Translations under genes and position numbers: made by a program | The notes under the pieces: model-generated | What the model was told of the DNA's origin: nothing | Database searches by the model: none | Seen by the model: only the letters and a program-made list of their open reading frames with translations | Shown here: positions 40,809-51,051 of the stretch, in pieces | How the letters are laid out: every line of letters begins with the position of its first letter | How positions within the stretch are numbered: position 1 is the first letter of the stretch | Source: Veillonellales bacterium | GTDB taxonomy: Bacteria; Bacillota; Negativicutes; JAAYSF01 | DNA length: 64,000 nt | Direction: 5' to 3' | Assembly: GCA_039680175.1 (NCBI GenBank) | Contig: JBDKTO010000083.1 | Span: 1 to 64,000 of the forward strand

Positions 40809-41489
40809 CTATTTATGCATCAGCCGGTAGCCGATTCCCGATTCGGTGATCAGGTATTGCGGTCGGGCCGGTTCTTCTTCTATCTTCCGGCGCAGTTGTC
40901 CGATATACACCCGGACATACTGGGTATCTTCACTTTCGATTCCCCAAACCCTTTTTAACAGCTGCCGGTGAGTCAAAACCTTGCCGGCATTCTGGGCCAG
41001 AACCTTCAGCAAATCATACTCCGTCGGCGTCAGCTTGATTTCCTTGCCGGCAATCGTAACCTGGTGCTTTGCCAAATCAATAAGCAAATCGCCGCAATGC
41101 ACCTGAGGATCTTCCGACCCGGCCGCCGCGTGCCGAAGACAAACACGGATCCGGGCCATCAATTCGCCCATGCTAAAAGGCTTGGTTACATAATCATTGG
41201 CGCCGCCGTCCAGCGCCTTCACCTTCTCTTCTTCCTGATCCCGGGCGGACAAAACAATAATCGGCACATCGGACCACTCCCGGATGCTGCCGATGACCTT
41301 CTTGCCGTCCAAGTCGGGCAGTCCCAGGTCCAGCAGGATAAGCTCCGGCTTTGCGCTTAAAACCAGTTCAATCCCTTCCTGCCCGTTCACGGCTTGGAGC
41401 ACCTGATAGCCGTGTCCTTCCAGGGAGACTTTGATCAACCGGCGAATCTGTATCTCGTCATCGACAATCAAAATCTTCAGCTTATCCAT
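40809..41489 (-). CDS. kdpE: KdpE response regulator
   Basis: OmpR-type response regulator of 226 residues that activates kdp when potassium is low. The receiver domain has ILIVDDE, LILLDLGLPDLDG with the phospho-Asp, VLSARD and VTKPFSMGEL. The C-terminal winged helix ends VRVYIGQLRRKIEEEP...ESGIGYRL. Last gene of the kdp operon, 37 bp after kdpD. Confidence 0.95.
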   Translation of the reverse strand: MDKLKILIVDDEIQIRRLIKVSLEGHGYQVLQAVNGQEGIELVLSAKPELILLDLGLPDLDGKKVIGSIREWSDVPIIVLSARDQEEEKVKALDGGANDYVTKPFSMGELMARIRVCLRHAAAGSEDPQVHCGDLLIDLAKHQVTIAGKEIKLTPTEYDLLKVLAQNAGKVLTHRQLLKRVWGIESEDTQYVRVYIGQLRRKIEEEPARPQYLITESGIGYRLMHK

Positions 41490-41526
41490 TGATCTATCCC
41501 ATCCTTACCCTCTTGCGGGGTGAAAG

Positions 41527-44208
41527 TTATTTACCGAGGGGCAGGGTAAACCGGACCCGCGTTCCGTTTTCCGGACGATTTGCCGCCCAAATCGTCCCGC
41601 CGTGGGCTTCAATGATGCCCTTGCAAATGGATAGCCCCAAGCCGGTCCCGCCGGCGCGGGAGCCTGCCACACGATAAAACTTATCAAAAATATGATTTAA
41701 ATCCTGCTCCGGAATTCCACCGCCGTGATCCGCCACCGTAATCATAACGGTCTGGTCCTCTCTGGAGGCGCTAATCTCAATCGCCTTGTCAGCCGGTGAA
41801 TATTTTACAGCATTATCCACTAAATTGACCAATACCTGTTCCAATAAAACACAGTCACCGGGGATCAGCGGCAAAGGTTCCGGTATATCCACCTGTATCT
41901 GCCTGCCGGCCACGCTTTCTCCCAGCCGCCCCAGGGCAGCGCCGATCACATCTTCCACGTCACACCAGTCATGTTTAATTTTAATAGCACCGCTTTCCAG
42001 ACGGGCAGTGTCCAGTAAATTCGTAATAATCCGTTCCATGCGGATGGCCCCGTCTTTGATATTATCCAGCAGTTCCGCCTGGATATCCCGGGACAAAGCG
42101 ATTTCCTTATCCAGCAGCGTCGAGATCGAGCCGATAATCGTAGCAAGGGGTGTACGCAATTCATGGGATATGGAATTAAACAAGGCGGACTGCAGCCGTT
42201 CCGATTCCTGCAGCAAAGCCGCATGGTTGGCTTCGGTAGTCAGATAAATCCGCTCCACGGCAATGGCGGCAATCGTCGTCCAGGCGTCAATCAGCCGCCG
42301 CTGTTCCGGCGTGACGCTTTTTTCCACCATATGAAGTCCCATAACCCCCATAACCTGCCCCCGCACGATCAGCGGCAAATACAAAAATCTGGCCGAAGGC
42401 AGCGTCTCTGTGGACCGTCCGGCAACCTCGCCATGTTCATACGCCCAAGTCGCAACCGCCAGCTCACTGGGATCAAGAACGAGGTTCGCCTCGGTATTCT
42501 CCAGGCTTTCACAGGCTTTCAGTTCTATTTTGCTATTTTCATTGGGAAGAAAAACTGCGACCGACCGCTCTAACGCTTGTGATGCTGTTTGGGCCAATCC
42601 TGCTATAATGGGCTCTAATTCCACAAGGGCGGCGACTTTCCTGCTGAATTCATATAATGCCCGGGTCATTTTTTCCCGTTTCCGGGCAAACCGCGCCTCA
42701 TTCCGCAGCCGTTCCGTCTGCCCGCCGGCAACAAAAGCAACGAGTAAAAAAATTAAAAATGTCCAAATATACCGAAAATCCTGAACGGTAAAGCTTAATA
42801 CCGGCGGCACAAACAAAAAGTCAAAAATAACTACACTGCAAACCGCAGTGGCATAGGATGGTCCCCGGCCCCACCAGGCGGCGCTTAACAGCACCGGCAG
42901 CAAAAAAAGCATGGCAATGTTCACCAGTTCAAGCATTGGCAGCATAAGCCAGCTGACCGCAGCAGCCAGCCCCAGCATGAACAGGCCGCCGGCATAATGT
43001 TCCCAGTTTACTCTTGACGGCCGGATGGCGGTTTTCACTTTCGGCACATCGTCTTTATCCCGTTTTCCCTGAATGACGTGGATCTGGATCCCGCCGCAAC
43101 TGCGGATCAGCTTATCCACCAGCGCCCCGCCCCGAACCCATTCCCAGAAACGATTATGCAGCGGCTTGCCGATTACAAGATGGGTTATATTTTCACTATG
43201 GGAAAAGGTCAGGATTTCATCGACCATATTCCGACCTGAAACCGTCATGACTTTACCGCCCAGGTCTTCCGCCAGCCGCATGTTGCGGGCCAGCCGCTCT
43301 CTCTCCTTATCGTCCGCAGGCGTGTTGTGCAGCGTCTCAATATGCACGGCATACCACTCCGCCTTCATTGCCTTGGCCATTCGTTTGGCAATCCGGATCA
43401 GATGAGCCGAAAAAGGACTGGCACTGACGCATACCAGCACCTTTTCGGCTGCCGACCAGGGTCCTTCAATCGCGTGATCGTGCATATATTCATTTAACTG
43501 CTGATCAACACGATGAGCCGTAAACCGCAGTGACATTTCCCGCAGGGCATTGATATTCCCGGGACGAAAAAAGCTGTGCAGCGCCCGTTCCGCCTGCCCG
43601 GGTACATAGACTTTTCCTTCTTTTAACCGCTTAATCAAATCCTCCGGCGGAATATCAATCAGCTGCACCTGATCGGCTTGGTCCACGATATAGTCCGGCA
43701 CCGTTTCCCGGACTTTGATGCCGGTAATCTGCTCCACAATATCATTCAGGCTTTCCACATGCTGAATATTAAGGGTCGTATACACATTGATCCCGGCATT
43801 CAATATCTCTTCCACATCCTGAAACCGCCGGACATGGCGGGAATCAGGCACATTCGTATGGGCCAGTTCGTCCACCAGAACAAGCTGGGGATGTCTGGCC
43901 AGTATCGCTTCCAAATCCATCTCCGCCAACGTTTTCCCCCGGTATTCAACCATTTTGGACGGAATTTGCGGCAGTCCCGCCGCGATAGACTCTGTTTCCT
44001 TGCGGCCGTGAGTTTCCACCCAGCCGATAACGATATCCACGCCTTCCGCCAGCCGGTCATGAGCATTTTCCAGCATCGCGAAGGTTTTTCCCACCCCGGC
44101 GGCAGCGCCGAGAAAGAGCGTGAGTTTGCCGCGGGATGCCTGTTTCGCCTTTTTCAGCAAAAGCTCCGGATCCCGGCGCGTTTCCTGATTGATACTCACT
44201 CCAATCAC
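41527..44208 (-). CDS. kdpD: KdpD osmosensitive K+ sensor histidine kinase
   Basis: A full-length 893-residue sensor. The cytosolic KdpD domain has Walker A GAAAGVGKTFAML and the Walker B-like LVLVDELAHTN; a USP domain follows (about residues 245-370). Four membrane helices (about 400-500), a GAF-like domain, the H-box FNSISHELRTPLATII and an HATPase (DNAVKYSP, DHGGGIPEQD, GTGLGLSICKG) complete it. It phosphorylates KdpE and senses potassium or turgor. 27 bp after kdpC. Confidence 0.96.
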   Translation of the reverse strand: MIGVSINQETRRDPELLLKKAKQASRGKLTLFLGAAAGVGKTFAMLENAHDRLAEGVDIVIGWVETHGRKETESIAAGLPQIPSKMVEYRGKTLAEMDLEAILARHPQLVLVDELAHTNVPDSRHVRRFQDVEEILNAGINVYTTLNIQHVESLNDIVEQITGIKVRETVPDYIVDQADQVQLIDIPPEDLIKRLKEGKVYVPGQAERALHSFFRPGNINALREMSLRFTAHRVDQQLNEYMHDHAIEGPWSAAEKVLVCVSASPFSAHLIRIAKRMAKAMKAEWYAVHIETLHNTPADDKERERLARNMRLAEDLGGKVMTVSGRNMVDEILTFSHSENITHLVIGKPLHNRFWEWVRGGALVDKLIRSCGGIQIHVIQGKRDKDDVPKVKTAIRPSRVNWEHYAGGLFMLGLAAAVSWLMLPMLELVNIAMLFLLPVLLSAAWWGRGPSYATAVCSVVIFDFLFVPPVLSFTVQDFRYIWTFLIFLLVAFVAGGQTERLRNEARFARKREKMTRALYEFSRKVAALVELEPIIAGLAQTASQALERSVAVFLPNENSKIELKACESLENTEANLVLDPSELAVATWAYEHGEVAGRSTETLPSARFLYLPLIVRGQVMGVMGLHMVEKSVTPEQRRLIDAWTTIAAIAVERIYLTTEANHAALLQESERLQSALFNSISHELRTPLATIIGSISTLLDKEIALSRDIQAELLDNIKDGAIRMERIITNLLDTARLESGAIKIKHDWCDVEDVIGAALGRLGESVAGRQIQVDIPEPLPLIPGDCVLLEQVLVNLVDNAVKYSPADKAIEISASREDQTVMITVADHGGGIPEQDLNHIFDKFYRVAGSRAGGTGLGLSICKGIIEAHGGTIWAANRPENGTRVRFTLPLGK

Positions 44209-44235
44209 TCCTCATATGAAGCTAAAACATCACTA

Positions 44236-44814
44236 TTATTGAGCGATCTTGTCCAATGCCAGGTTCAATTCCAAAACATTGACTCTTTTTTCGCCCAGGA
44301 AACCAAGCTGTGGGCCTTTTACATAGCTGTCCACCAGCGTTTCGACTTGTTCTGCCGGAATGTTTCTCGCCTGAGCCACACGTTCCACCTGGAGATAAGC
44401 ACCTTCAGGCGAGATATCGGAATCAAGGCCGCTTGCCGACGAGGTAACCAAATCCGCCGGAACAGCACTATTGGAATCCAGGTTGTTTTCCTCCCGGACA
44501 TCACCCAGCTTTGCTTGAATTGCATCCATCAGTCTTTGGCTCGTAGGCCCTAAATTGGTACCGGAAGAACTGGCGGCATCATAGCCGTCGCTGCCGGCAG
44601 CCGACGGACGGCCATGAAAATAGCCGGGTTGGCTAAAGTTCTGACCCAGTAAAGCCGAGCCAACGATTTTACCATCCTGTTCAATAAGCGAACCGGCCGC
44701 CTGGGCCGGAAATGCCATCTGCGCCAAACCGGTCATTGCCAGCGGATAGGCAATTCCCGTAAAAGCAGTCAGCACCAGCAGTAAGAGAAATCCGTTTAAC
44801 CATTGCCTTAACAT
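44236..44814 (-). CDS. kdpC: KdpC subunit of K+-transporting ATPase
   Basis: A 192-residue subunit with one N-terminal membrane helix (about residues 7-30) and a periplasmic domain. Typical blocks are GSALLGQNFSQPGYFHGRPSA, SSGTNLGPTSQRLMDAI and LDSDISPEGAYLQVERVA. It stabilises the KdpA-KdpB complex and raises nucleotide affinity. 29 bp after kdpB. Confidence 0.96.
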   Translation of the reverse strand: MLRQWLNGFLLLLVLTAFTGIAYPLAMTGLAQMAFPAQAAGSLIEQDGKIVGSALLGQNFSQPGYFHGRPSAAGSDGYDAASSSGTNLGPTSQRLMDAIQAKLGDVREENNLDSNSAVPADLVTSSASGLDSDISPEGAYLQVERVAQARNIPAEQVETLVDSYVKGPQLGFLGEKRVNVLELNLALDKIAQ

Positions 44815-44843
44815 ATAACCTCAGCATCCTTTCCTCGACGATG

Positions 44844-46886
44844 TTAGACCAGTCCGAAGGCCGTTAAAATGATATCGATCAGCTTAATCCCGATAAAGGG
44901 TACAATCAGCCCGCCTACTCCGTAAATCAATAAGTTGCGCCGCAGAATCACATTTGCACCTAACGGCTGGTATTTCACTCCCCTTAAAGCCAGCGGAATG
45001 AGGGCGATAATAATCAGGGCATTGAACACCACGGCACTCAAAATGGCACTTTGCGGCGTAGCAAGCCCCATGACGTTAAACGCATTCAGTCCGGGATAAG
45101 CGGAGGCAAACATAGCGGGGATAATCGCAAAGTACTTTGCCACGTCATTGGCAATACTAAAAGTTGTCAGTGACCCCCGGGTCATCAACAGCTGCTTGCC
45201 GATTTCGACAACCTCGATCAGTTTTGTCGGATTGCTGTCCAGATCCACCATATTGCCGGCTTCTTTGGCCGCCTGGGTACCGGTATTCATGGCGACCCCG
45301 ACATCGGCCTGGGCCAGTGCCGGTGCGTCATTGGTGCCGTCGCCGGTCATGGCGACCAGCATTCCTTTTTCCTGATATTCGCGAATCAGTTTCAGCTTGG
45401 CCTCTGGAGTCGCTTCCGCCAGAAAATCATCCACGCCGGCTTCGGCGGCAATAGCGGCAGCCGTCAAAGGATTGTCGCCGGTGATCATAACCGTTTTAAT
45501 CCCCATGCGGCGCAATTCCTTAAACCGCTCTTTGATACCGCCTTTGACGACATCTTTTAAGTAGATGGCGCCAAGCACCCGGGAGCCTTCCGCTACAACA
45601 AGAGGAGTTCCGCCGCTCTTAGCGATTTGTTCACAGCTTTCCTGAACCTGCTGGGGAATCATCCCGCCTTGTTCTTCCACATATCTGCGTACAGCATCCA
45701 TTGCCCCTTTACGGATTTGGCGTCCTTTGCTATTGACACCGCTCATCCTGGTTTGTGCCGTAAAGGGAACAAACTCAGCATCAAGGCTTCCAATATCCCG
45801 TTCCCGGATGTTGTATTGCTGCTTTGCCAGCACAACAATGCTCCGTCCCTCAGGAGTTTCATCCGCCAGCGAAGAAATTTGTGCCGCATCCGCCAGTTCT
45901 TCCGGTGAAACCCCGGGAGCGGTCAAAAACTCAGCGGCCATACGATTGCCAAGGGTAATCGTGCCGGTTTTATCCAGCAGCAAGGCATCAATATCACCGG
46001 CCGCTTCTACCGCTCTGCCCGACATGGCCAGAACATTGCGCTTCAGCAGCCGATCCATTCCCGCAATCCCGATGGAGCTCAGCAATCCGCCAATCGTGGT
46101 AGGAATCAGACAAACCAGCAGGGCAATCAGAACAGCCACCGAAATGGTAGTCCCGGAATAAATGGCATAAGGTTCAATCGTGGCTACAGCCACCAGGAAG
46201 ATAATAGTCAGTCCGGTTAAAAGAATGGCAAGGGCAATTTCATTCGGCGTTTTTTGCCGCTTAGCCCCTTCCACCAGGCTGATCATCCGATCCAGAAAGG
46301 TTTCGCCGGGATTGGCGGTAATCCGGACTTTTAACCAGTCGGACAGCACCTTGGTGCCGCCGGTTACGGAAGATTTATCGCCGCCGGATTCCCGGATAAC
46401 CGGCGCGGATTCTCCCGTAACGGCGCTCTCATCAACGGATGCCACCCCTTCCATGACTTCCCCGTCGCTGGGAATCACGTCGCCTGCCTCTATTAGCACC
46501 AGATCCCCTTTTCTCAAAGCAGCTGCATCAATAAGCTGAAACTTTTCGCCCTGCAAGCCGCTCAATTTCTTGGCTTTTGTTTCGGTCCTGGTTTTCCGCA
46601 GTGCCTGAGCCTGGGCTTTGCCGCGGCCTTCGGCTAATGCTTCGGCGAAGTTGGCAAATAATACGGTAAACCAGAGCCAAAGACTAATCTGAAGTTCAAA
46701 AACGACTTCGCTGAAGCTGCCGCCAAAAAAATTTCTAACCATCATGGCAGTCGTAATAAGCGCACCGATCAACACGATAAACATAACCGGATTGCGAAAC
46801 TGAACCCGCGGATCCAGCTTCACAAAAGACTGGCCGACAGCCGACCGGATAATAGTACTGTCTAAACTAATTTGCTTACTCATCAT
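44844..46886 (-). CDS. kdpB: KdpB catalytic subunit of K+-transporting P-type ATPase
   Basis: P-type ATPase of 680 residues. Phosphorylation motif [11 protein letters not shown] near residue 307, TGES actuator motif ([15 protein letters not shown]), nucleotide-domain [11 protein letters not shown], and the hinge [21 protein letters not shown]. Seven membrane helices. It hydrolyses ATP to drive K+ through KdpA. The gene lies 7 bp after kdpA. Confidence 0.97.
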   Translation of the reverse strand: MMSKQISLDSTIIRSAVGQSFVKLDPRVQFRNPVMFIVLIGALITTAMMVRNFFGGSFSEVVFELQISLWLWFTVLFANFAEALAEGRGKAQAQALRKTRTETKAKKLSGLQGEKFQLIDAAALRKGDLVLIEAGDVIPSDGEVMEGVASVDESAVTGESAPVIRESGGDKSSVTGGTKVLSDWLKVRITANPGETFLDRMISLVEGAKRQKTPNEIALAILLTGLTIIFLVAVATIEPYAIYSGTTISVAVLIALLVCLIPTTIGGLLSSIGIAGMDRLLKRNVLAMSGRAVEAAGDIDALLLDKTGTITLGNRMAAEFLTAPGVSPEELADAAQISSLADETPEGRSIVVLAKQQYNIRERDIGSLDAEFVPFTAQTRMSGVNSKGRQIRKGAMDAVRRYVEEQGGMIPQQVQESCEQIAKSGGTPLVVAEGSRVLGAIYLKDVVKGGIKERFKELRRMGIKTVMITGDNPLTAAAIAAEAGVDDFLAEATPEAKLKLIREYQEKGMLVAMTGDGTNDAPALAQADVGVAMNTGTQAAKEAGNMVDLDSNPTKLIEVVEIGKQLLMTRGSLTTFSIANDVAKYFAIIPAMFASAYPGLNAFNVMGLATPQSAILSAVVFNALIIIALIPLALRGVKYQPLGANVILRRNLLIYGVGGLIVPFIGIKLIDIILTAFGLV

Positions 46887-46893
46887 GTCCCCC

Positions 46894-48597
46894 CTAAAAT
46901 AGCTGTCCCTGCAGCATAAGCAGATGTTCTATCACCGGCCCCAAGGCTAATGCCGGTAGAAAAGTCAAGGCACTAACAATCAATACCACCGCTGCCAGCA
47001 GGACTACAAACAGCCAGCCATGGGTGGGAAAAGTACCGGCACCGGGAGGGGAAACTTTCTTCTCCGCCAAACTGCCGGCAATGGCCAGCACCGGCAGGAT
47101 CACACCAAAGCGGCCCAGGAGCATCGTGACTCCCAGTGTAAGATTATAAAATAAGCTGTTGGCGCTAAGGCCGGCGAAAGCACTGCCGTTATTGCCGGCG
47201 CCAGAAGCGTAGGCATACAGCATCTCGCTTAAGCCGTGGGGCCCGTTATTATTCGTAGCCGCTGTACCGCCATCGGTAACCGAAGCGATGGCGCTGCCGA
47301 TTAGAATCGTTACCGCCGGAATCACAACTCCCAGAACCGCCATCTTCATTTCCCGGGACTCGATTTTCTTCCCCAGATATTCCGGTGTACGGCCAACCAT
47401 CAGACCGACGATAAAAACAGTCAGCAAAACAAACAGCATCATCCCGTAAAAGCCTGAGCCGACACCGCCGACAACAACTTCGCCCAGCATGATTTGCAGC
47501 ATGGGTACCAGTCCGCCTAAGGGAGTCAGGCTGTCATGCATCATATTCACGGCGCCGCAGGAAGCCGCCGTCGTTACCGTTCCAAACAATGCCGACCCGC
47601 CGATGCCAAAGCGGACTTCTTTGCCTTCCAACATAGTAGGCTCGGCAACGCCAAGGGAGGCAAGATTTGGGTTGCCATACATTTCAGCCGCGTACAGACC
47701 GCCAAGAAATATAATAAATAACAACAGCATCGCCGACAATATGGCATATCCCTGGCGCTTATCCCGCACTATACGGCCGAAGGAAAATACCAGCGAGGCC
47801 GGAATCAAAAATATCGCCAACACCTGAAGAAAGTTCGTTAAAGGCGTAGGATTCTCATACGGATGGGATGAGTTGGCATTAAAAAACCCACCGCCGTTGG
47901 TTCCCAGCATTTTAATCGCTTCCTGGGAGGCCACCGGCCCCATGGCGATCTTCTGGTCAGCGCCTTCCAGGGTTGTCGCTGTCACGTAAGGAGAAAAATT
48001 TTGAATCACGCCTTGCTGAACGAAGACCAGCGTCAGCACAATACTGATCGGCAGCAATACCCAAAAAGTACCGCGAACCATATCCCGCCAATAATTGCCC
48101 AGTCCGCTTACCGTCTTGCGGGTAATCCCCCGGATCAAAGTCATGGCCACTGCCAGGCCGGTAGCGGCGGACAGAAAATTTTGTACGGCCAGTGCCGCCA
48201 TTTGGGTGAAATAGCTCATGGTGCTCTCGCCGCTGTAAGCCTGCCAGTTGGTATTGGTAATGAAACTGACGGCCGTATTGAAAGCCAGATCCCAGGGCAC
48301 CGCAGCTTGCTGCTCCGGATTCAGCGGCAATAGATCCTGCAGGATTTGAAGAAAAAAAACGGCCAGAAATCCAAGGACATTAAAAATAAGAACCGCCCCG
48401 GCATACTGTTTCCAGTTCATTTCCTGACTGGGATCGATACCGCTGACCTTATAAATCAATTTTTCAGCAGGTACCAAAACAGGATCGAAAAATGTTTTCC
48501 TGCCCTGAAAAACATTAGATATATACTTACCCAGCGGTAAAGCCAGCGCAATAAGGACAATCAGATAGCCTATAAATAAAGCAATATCACTAATCAT
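46894..48597 (-). CDS. kdpA: KdpA potassium-translocating subunit
   Basis: Channel-like subunit of 567 residues and about ten helices with four filter-type loops (for example [45 protein letters not shown] and [11 protein letters not shown]). It binds K+ selectively for the Kdp pump. It starts immediately after the kdpF stop (TAAATG). Confidence 0.97.
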   Translation of the reverse strand: MISDIALFIGYLIVLIALALPLGKYISNVFQGRKTFFDPVLVPAEKLIYKVSGIDPSQEMNWKQYAGAVLIFNVLGFLAVFFLQILQDLLPLNPEQQAAVPWDLAFNTAVSFITNTNWQAYSGESTMSYFTQMAALAVQNFLSAATGLAVAMTLIRGITRKTVSGLGNYWRDMVRGTFWVLLPISIVLTLVFVQQGVIQNFSPYVTATTLEGADQKIAMGPVASQEAIKMLGTNGGGFFNANSSHPYENPTPLTNFLQVLAIFLIPASLVFSFGRIVRDKRQGYAILSAMLLLFIIFLGGLYAAEMYGNPNLASLGVAEPTMLEGKEVRFGIGGSALFGTVTTAASCGAVNMMHDSLTPLGGLVPMLQIMLGEVVVGGVGSGFYGMMLFVLLTVFIVGLMVGRTPEYLGKKIESREMKMAVLGVVIPAVTILIGSAIASVTDGGTAATNNNGPHGLSEMLYAYASGAGNNGSAFAGLSANSLFYNLTLGVTMLLGRFGVILPVLAIAGSLAEKKVSPPGAGTFPTHGWLFVVLLAAVVLIVSALTFLPALALGPVIEHLLMLQGQLF

Positions 48598-48690
48598 TTA
48601 AAACTCCTCCGGTTTCAATAATGCATATACGAGATAAACCAATAATGCGAGAGAAACGCCCCCACCAATCCAGTAGTCAAGCATGCCCAT
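48598..48690 (-). CDS. kdpF: KdpF small membrane subunit
   Basis: A 30-residue single-helix peptide (MLDYWIGGGVSLALLVYLVY core). ATG follows TAAGGAGGGT by a few nt and its stop touches the kdpA start with no gap. Length, single helix and position are as in other kdp operons, where KdpF stabilises the complex. Confidence 0.9.
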   Translation of the reverse strand: MGMLDYWIGGGVSLALLVYLVYALLKPEEF

Positions 48691-48803
48691 ACCCTCCTTA
48701 AACCGCTTGTGCCCTTATACCGGGTCGCCCTGGAAAATCCACCTATACTATTATTTGCCGAATGATTGCCGCTATGCTCCCCCTTTCGCAGCATTCGAGT
48801 CGT

Positions 48804-48905
48804 CTATTTGAGTCTCATAACATAAGGAAAAATCAGTAAACCAAATGCCATCCCGAAGCCAAACGTCGCCACCGCTACTGTAACGACAGTGTTATACTCT
48901 ACCAT
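48804..48905 (-). CDS. Small membrane protein of the kdp operon, 33 residues
   Basis: One hydrophobic helix with a glycine-rich middle (VVTVAVATFGFGMAFGLLIF) and a short basic tail. The second ATG (48905) is 8 nt after AGGAGG; the first (48911) is too close to it. It overlaps the preceding small gene by 14 bp and precedes kdpF by 113 bp. No family recognised; probably an accessory peptide of the Kdp complex or its sensor. Confidence 0.65.
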   Translation of the reverse strand: MVEYNTVVTVAVATFGFGMAFGLLIFPYVMRLK

Positions 48906-49065
48906 TGCCATGGCCTCCTACTTCTTTTTCATCCCGCAACGTCTCCCGGAAATACGGATACATTTTCCCAAAAATATCATATAATTTGACCAGCGCCAGG
49001 AAAAGGACTATCCCGGCTGCCATAAACCCCAGCCAAAGGAGATAATAATCCGAAAAGTCATGCAT
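48892..49065 (-). CDS. Small membrane protein at the head of the kdp operon, 57 residues
   Basis: One membrane helix (LLWLGFMAAGIVLFLALVKLY) followed by a charged cytoplasmic tail ending in HGNGRV. ATG 49065 has GGGAG about 9 nt upstream; a GTG 15 bp earlier is possible. First gene of the kdp transcript and translationally linked to the 33-residue gene. I do not recognise the family. Confidence 0.6.
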   Translation of the reverse strand: MHDFSDYYLLWLGFMAAGIVLFLALVKLYDIFGKMYPYFRETLRDEKEVGGHGNGRV

Positions 49066-49224
49066 ACTCTCATCTCCCACTGAATCTTAACTTCAGTTTC
49101 ATCCTATCATCTGCCATATAAAAACGGGGTAAAGGTTCCGGTTATTCCTGTAAAGAAAGTATAAAGATCAAAAGACTGCGACTCATTAATGATGGCTTTA
49201 TGCAGGAAACAAAAACAGTTAAAA

Positions 49225-49253
49225 TTGCAAAATGCAAAGGTATCCAGTATAAT
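49225..49253 (+). promoter_or_regulatory. Sigma-A promoter of uppP
   Basis: TTGCAA (49225-49230) and TATAAT (49248-49253) with a 17-bp spacer, 87 bp before the uppP start. Confidence 0.8.
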
Positions 49254-49339
49254 AAATTCGTTGTGACCGTATCACTTTTTGAATCAGCAAATGGATCAAT
49301 CAGCAGGGAAACAGAGTTATATAAAGGGGAATGATCAAT

Positions 49340-50158
49340 ATGTTATGGTTTATTGCCGTAATTTTAGGAATTGTCCAGGGCTTGGGAGAATTTCTGCCGG
49401 TCTCCAGTTCAGCCCACTTAATTATCGTCCGCTGGCTGTTCGGCTGGGATGAGATCATCGCCCAGGCAGGAGGAAATATCGATATTGCTTTGGATGTGGC
49501 GCTCCATGTAGGAACCTTGGTGGCGGTACTGATTTATTTCTTCCAGGACTGGGTGGAACTGATTTTAGGTGGATTAACCCGGGGACTGAAAACAAGAGAG
49601 GGAAGGATGTTTTGGTATTTGGTAGCGGCCACCATACCCGGCGGAGTAGCCGGACTGCTGTTAGAATCCAAGATCGAGGAGTTATTCCGCTCCCAGCCTC
49701 TCATCATCGCCGCCGGGCTGGCAATTATGGGCCTTATTCTTTATATTATCGACAAACAAATGCCGCAGCGAGTACGGTTTGAAAAAATAACCTTTAAGCA
49801 GGCTTTTTTCATCGGCATTTCCCAGGCTCTTGCCCTGATTCCCGGCGTTTCCCGTTCCGGAATCACCATGACCACCGGACGGTTGCTAGGCTTTTCCCGG
49901 GAAGCGGCGGCCAAATTCTCCTTCCTGCTGGCAACACCGATTATTGCCGGTGCAGCGCTAAAGCACACCCCCGAAATCATTCACAATATCGCCAATCCGC
50001 TATTTGCACTCGGTACCCTCGTCTCAGCTATCGTAGGTCTGTTTTGCATCAGCTTTCTGCTGAAATATCTGCAGCGCAATAACTTTGCCGTCTTTGCCGT
50101 CTATCGCTTCATCATAGCCGCTGTGATTGTAGTGGTCTTCTTTGTCCGGGGCGCATAA
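49340..50158 (+). CDS. uppP: Undecaprenyl-diphosphatase UppP/BacA
   Basis: Membrane phosphatase of 272 residues recycling undecaprenyl pyrophosphate for cell-wall synthesis; it also confers bacitracin tolerance. GLGEFLPVSSSAHL near the N-terminus and IPGVSRSGITMTTGRLLG contain the catalytic Glu, Ser and Arg residues. Eight helices. ATG 49340 has a better distance to AAGGGG than ATG 49331. Followed by a heptad array and a strong terminator. Confidence 0.95.
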   Translation: MLWFIAVILGIVQGLGEFLPVSSSAHLIIVRWLFGWDEIIAQAGGNIDIALDVALHVGTLVAVLIYFFQDWVELILGGLTRGLKTREGRMFWYLVAATIPGGVAGLLLESKIEELFRSQPLIIAAGLAIMGLILYIIDKQMPQRVRFEKITFKQAFFIGISQALALIPGVSRSGITMTTGRLLGFSREAAAKFSFLLATPIIAGAALKHTPEIIHNIANPLFALGTLVSAIVGLFCISFLLKYLQRNNFAVFAVYRFIIAAVIVVVFFVRGA

Positions 50159-50161
50159 CTT

Positions 50162-50230
50162 ATGGGGCTTGGGACTTGGAAATTGGAAATCATTTGCCGG
50201 CTGCTTGCTGGGTGTTAGCCGTAAGCAGCG
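50162..50230. repeat. Heptad-periodic array 4
   Basis: Starts 3 bp after the uppP stop. Units ATGGGGC, TTGGGAC and two TTGGAAA share phase and sequence with array 3; further units to 50230 are degenerate. Non-coding. Confidence 0.6.
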
Positions 50231-50264
50231 GATCGGCCGCCTGCAATTGACTTTTAACTAACGT

Positions 50265-50314
50265 GCTAAAAAGGGAGGACGTTCAAAATATTTTGAACGT
50301 CCTCCCTTTTTAGC
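50265..50314. terminator. Bidirectional terminator between uppP and the TetR gene
   Basis: A near-continuous 25-bp palindrome (GCTAAAAAGGGAGGACG... / ...CGTCCTCCCTTTTTAGC) with A and T runs at both ends, serving the two convergent genes. Confidence 0.93.
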
Positions 50315-50912
50315 GGGACAGTAAAGCTTTTAACACCAGATCCACATATTTATAGCGGCACTCCCTATCATAATAATCAAACTGAGACAGAGTTTCCATT
50401 TCGACTCCGATCAGCACGGGAAATTCCAAACTGCTGAACATTTGAAAAATCTTCATCCGCAATACGTCTTCCTCATCCTGGGCCAAAGTAATGTCCTGAA
50501 TCAATCTCTCTAATTTTTCCCAGCCTATTTTTTTCAGAAATTCAATATACTCAAAAGACAAATCAGAATGACGCATCACCTGTTCAATAAAGTTTTGAAA
50601 TACATCAGGATATTCCAGGGTAGAATCCGCATAGCTTCGTAAAAAATTCCGCAGCCGCTCCACCGGCGGCAATGTTGTGTCATCCAGGTGACGATAAGGA
50701 CTCATCAGTTTGTTGGTAAATATTTTTAAAGCCTCATTGATTACATTGTCTTTGGAACCAAAGTAGTAATTGACGGCCGCCACATTCACTTCCGCTTTTG
50801 CCGCAATTTTTCTCGTTGTAACCGCCTGGACTCCTTTACTGCCGATAATTTCAAAAGTAGCCTGGAGAATTTTTTCCTTAGGCGTTGGTTTGTTCTCCAA
50901 ATCGGGTTCCAA
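50310..50912 (-). CDS. TetR family regulator
   Basis: A 200-residue repressor. Its N-terminal helix-turn-helix (ILQATFEIIGSKGVQAVTTRKIAAKAEVNVAAVNYYFGSKDNVI) is typical; the C-terminal domain has no recognised ligand signature. It lies 139 bp downstream of the activase gene on the same strand and may control it. An extra TetR_C-like region with FIEQVMRHSD is seen. Confidence 0.9.
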   Translation of the reverse strand: MEPDLENKPTPKEKILQATFEIIGSKGVQAVTTRKIAAKAEVNVAAVNYYFGSKDNVINEALKIFTNKLMSPYRHLDDTTLPPVERLRNFLRSYADSTLEYPDVFQNFIEQVMRHSDLSFEYIEFLKKIGWEKLERLIQDITLAQDEEDVLRMKIFQMFSSLEFPVLIGVEMETLSQFDYYDRECRYKYVDLVLKALLSR

Positions 50913-51051
50913 CTGTCTCAGTCCTCCCTGCCTAATTTAGTCTGATCTATAGCAAGAACTCTTATTGCGGGATTGGCGGCAGCGCCTGAAAGAAACAGCC
51001 GTATTTCTTGCCGGAATCAACGCAAACTTCAGCTATGAAAAACAACTATGA

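Noticed and set aside
49081-49330. c-di-AMP (ydaO) riboswitch upstream of kdp
   Set aside because: Some Firmicute kdp operons have one, but I could not find its conserved segments on the minus strand here.
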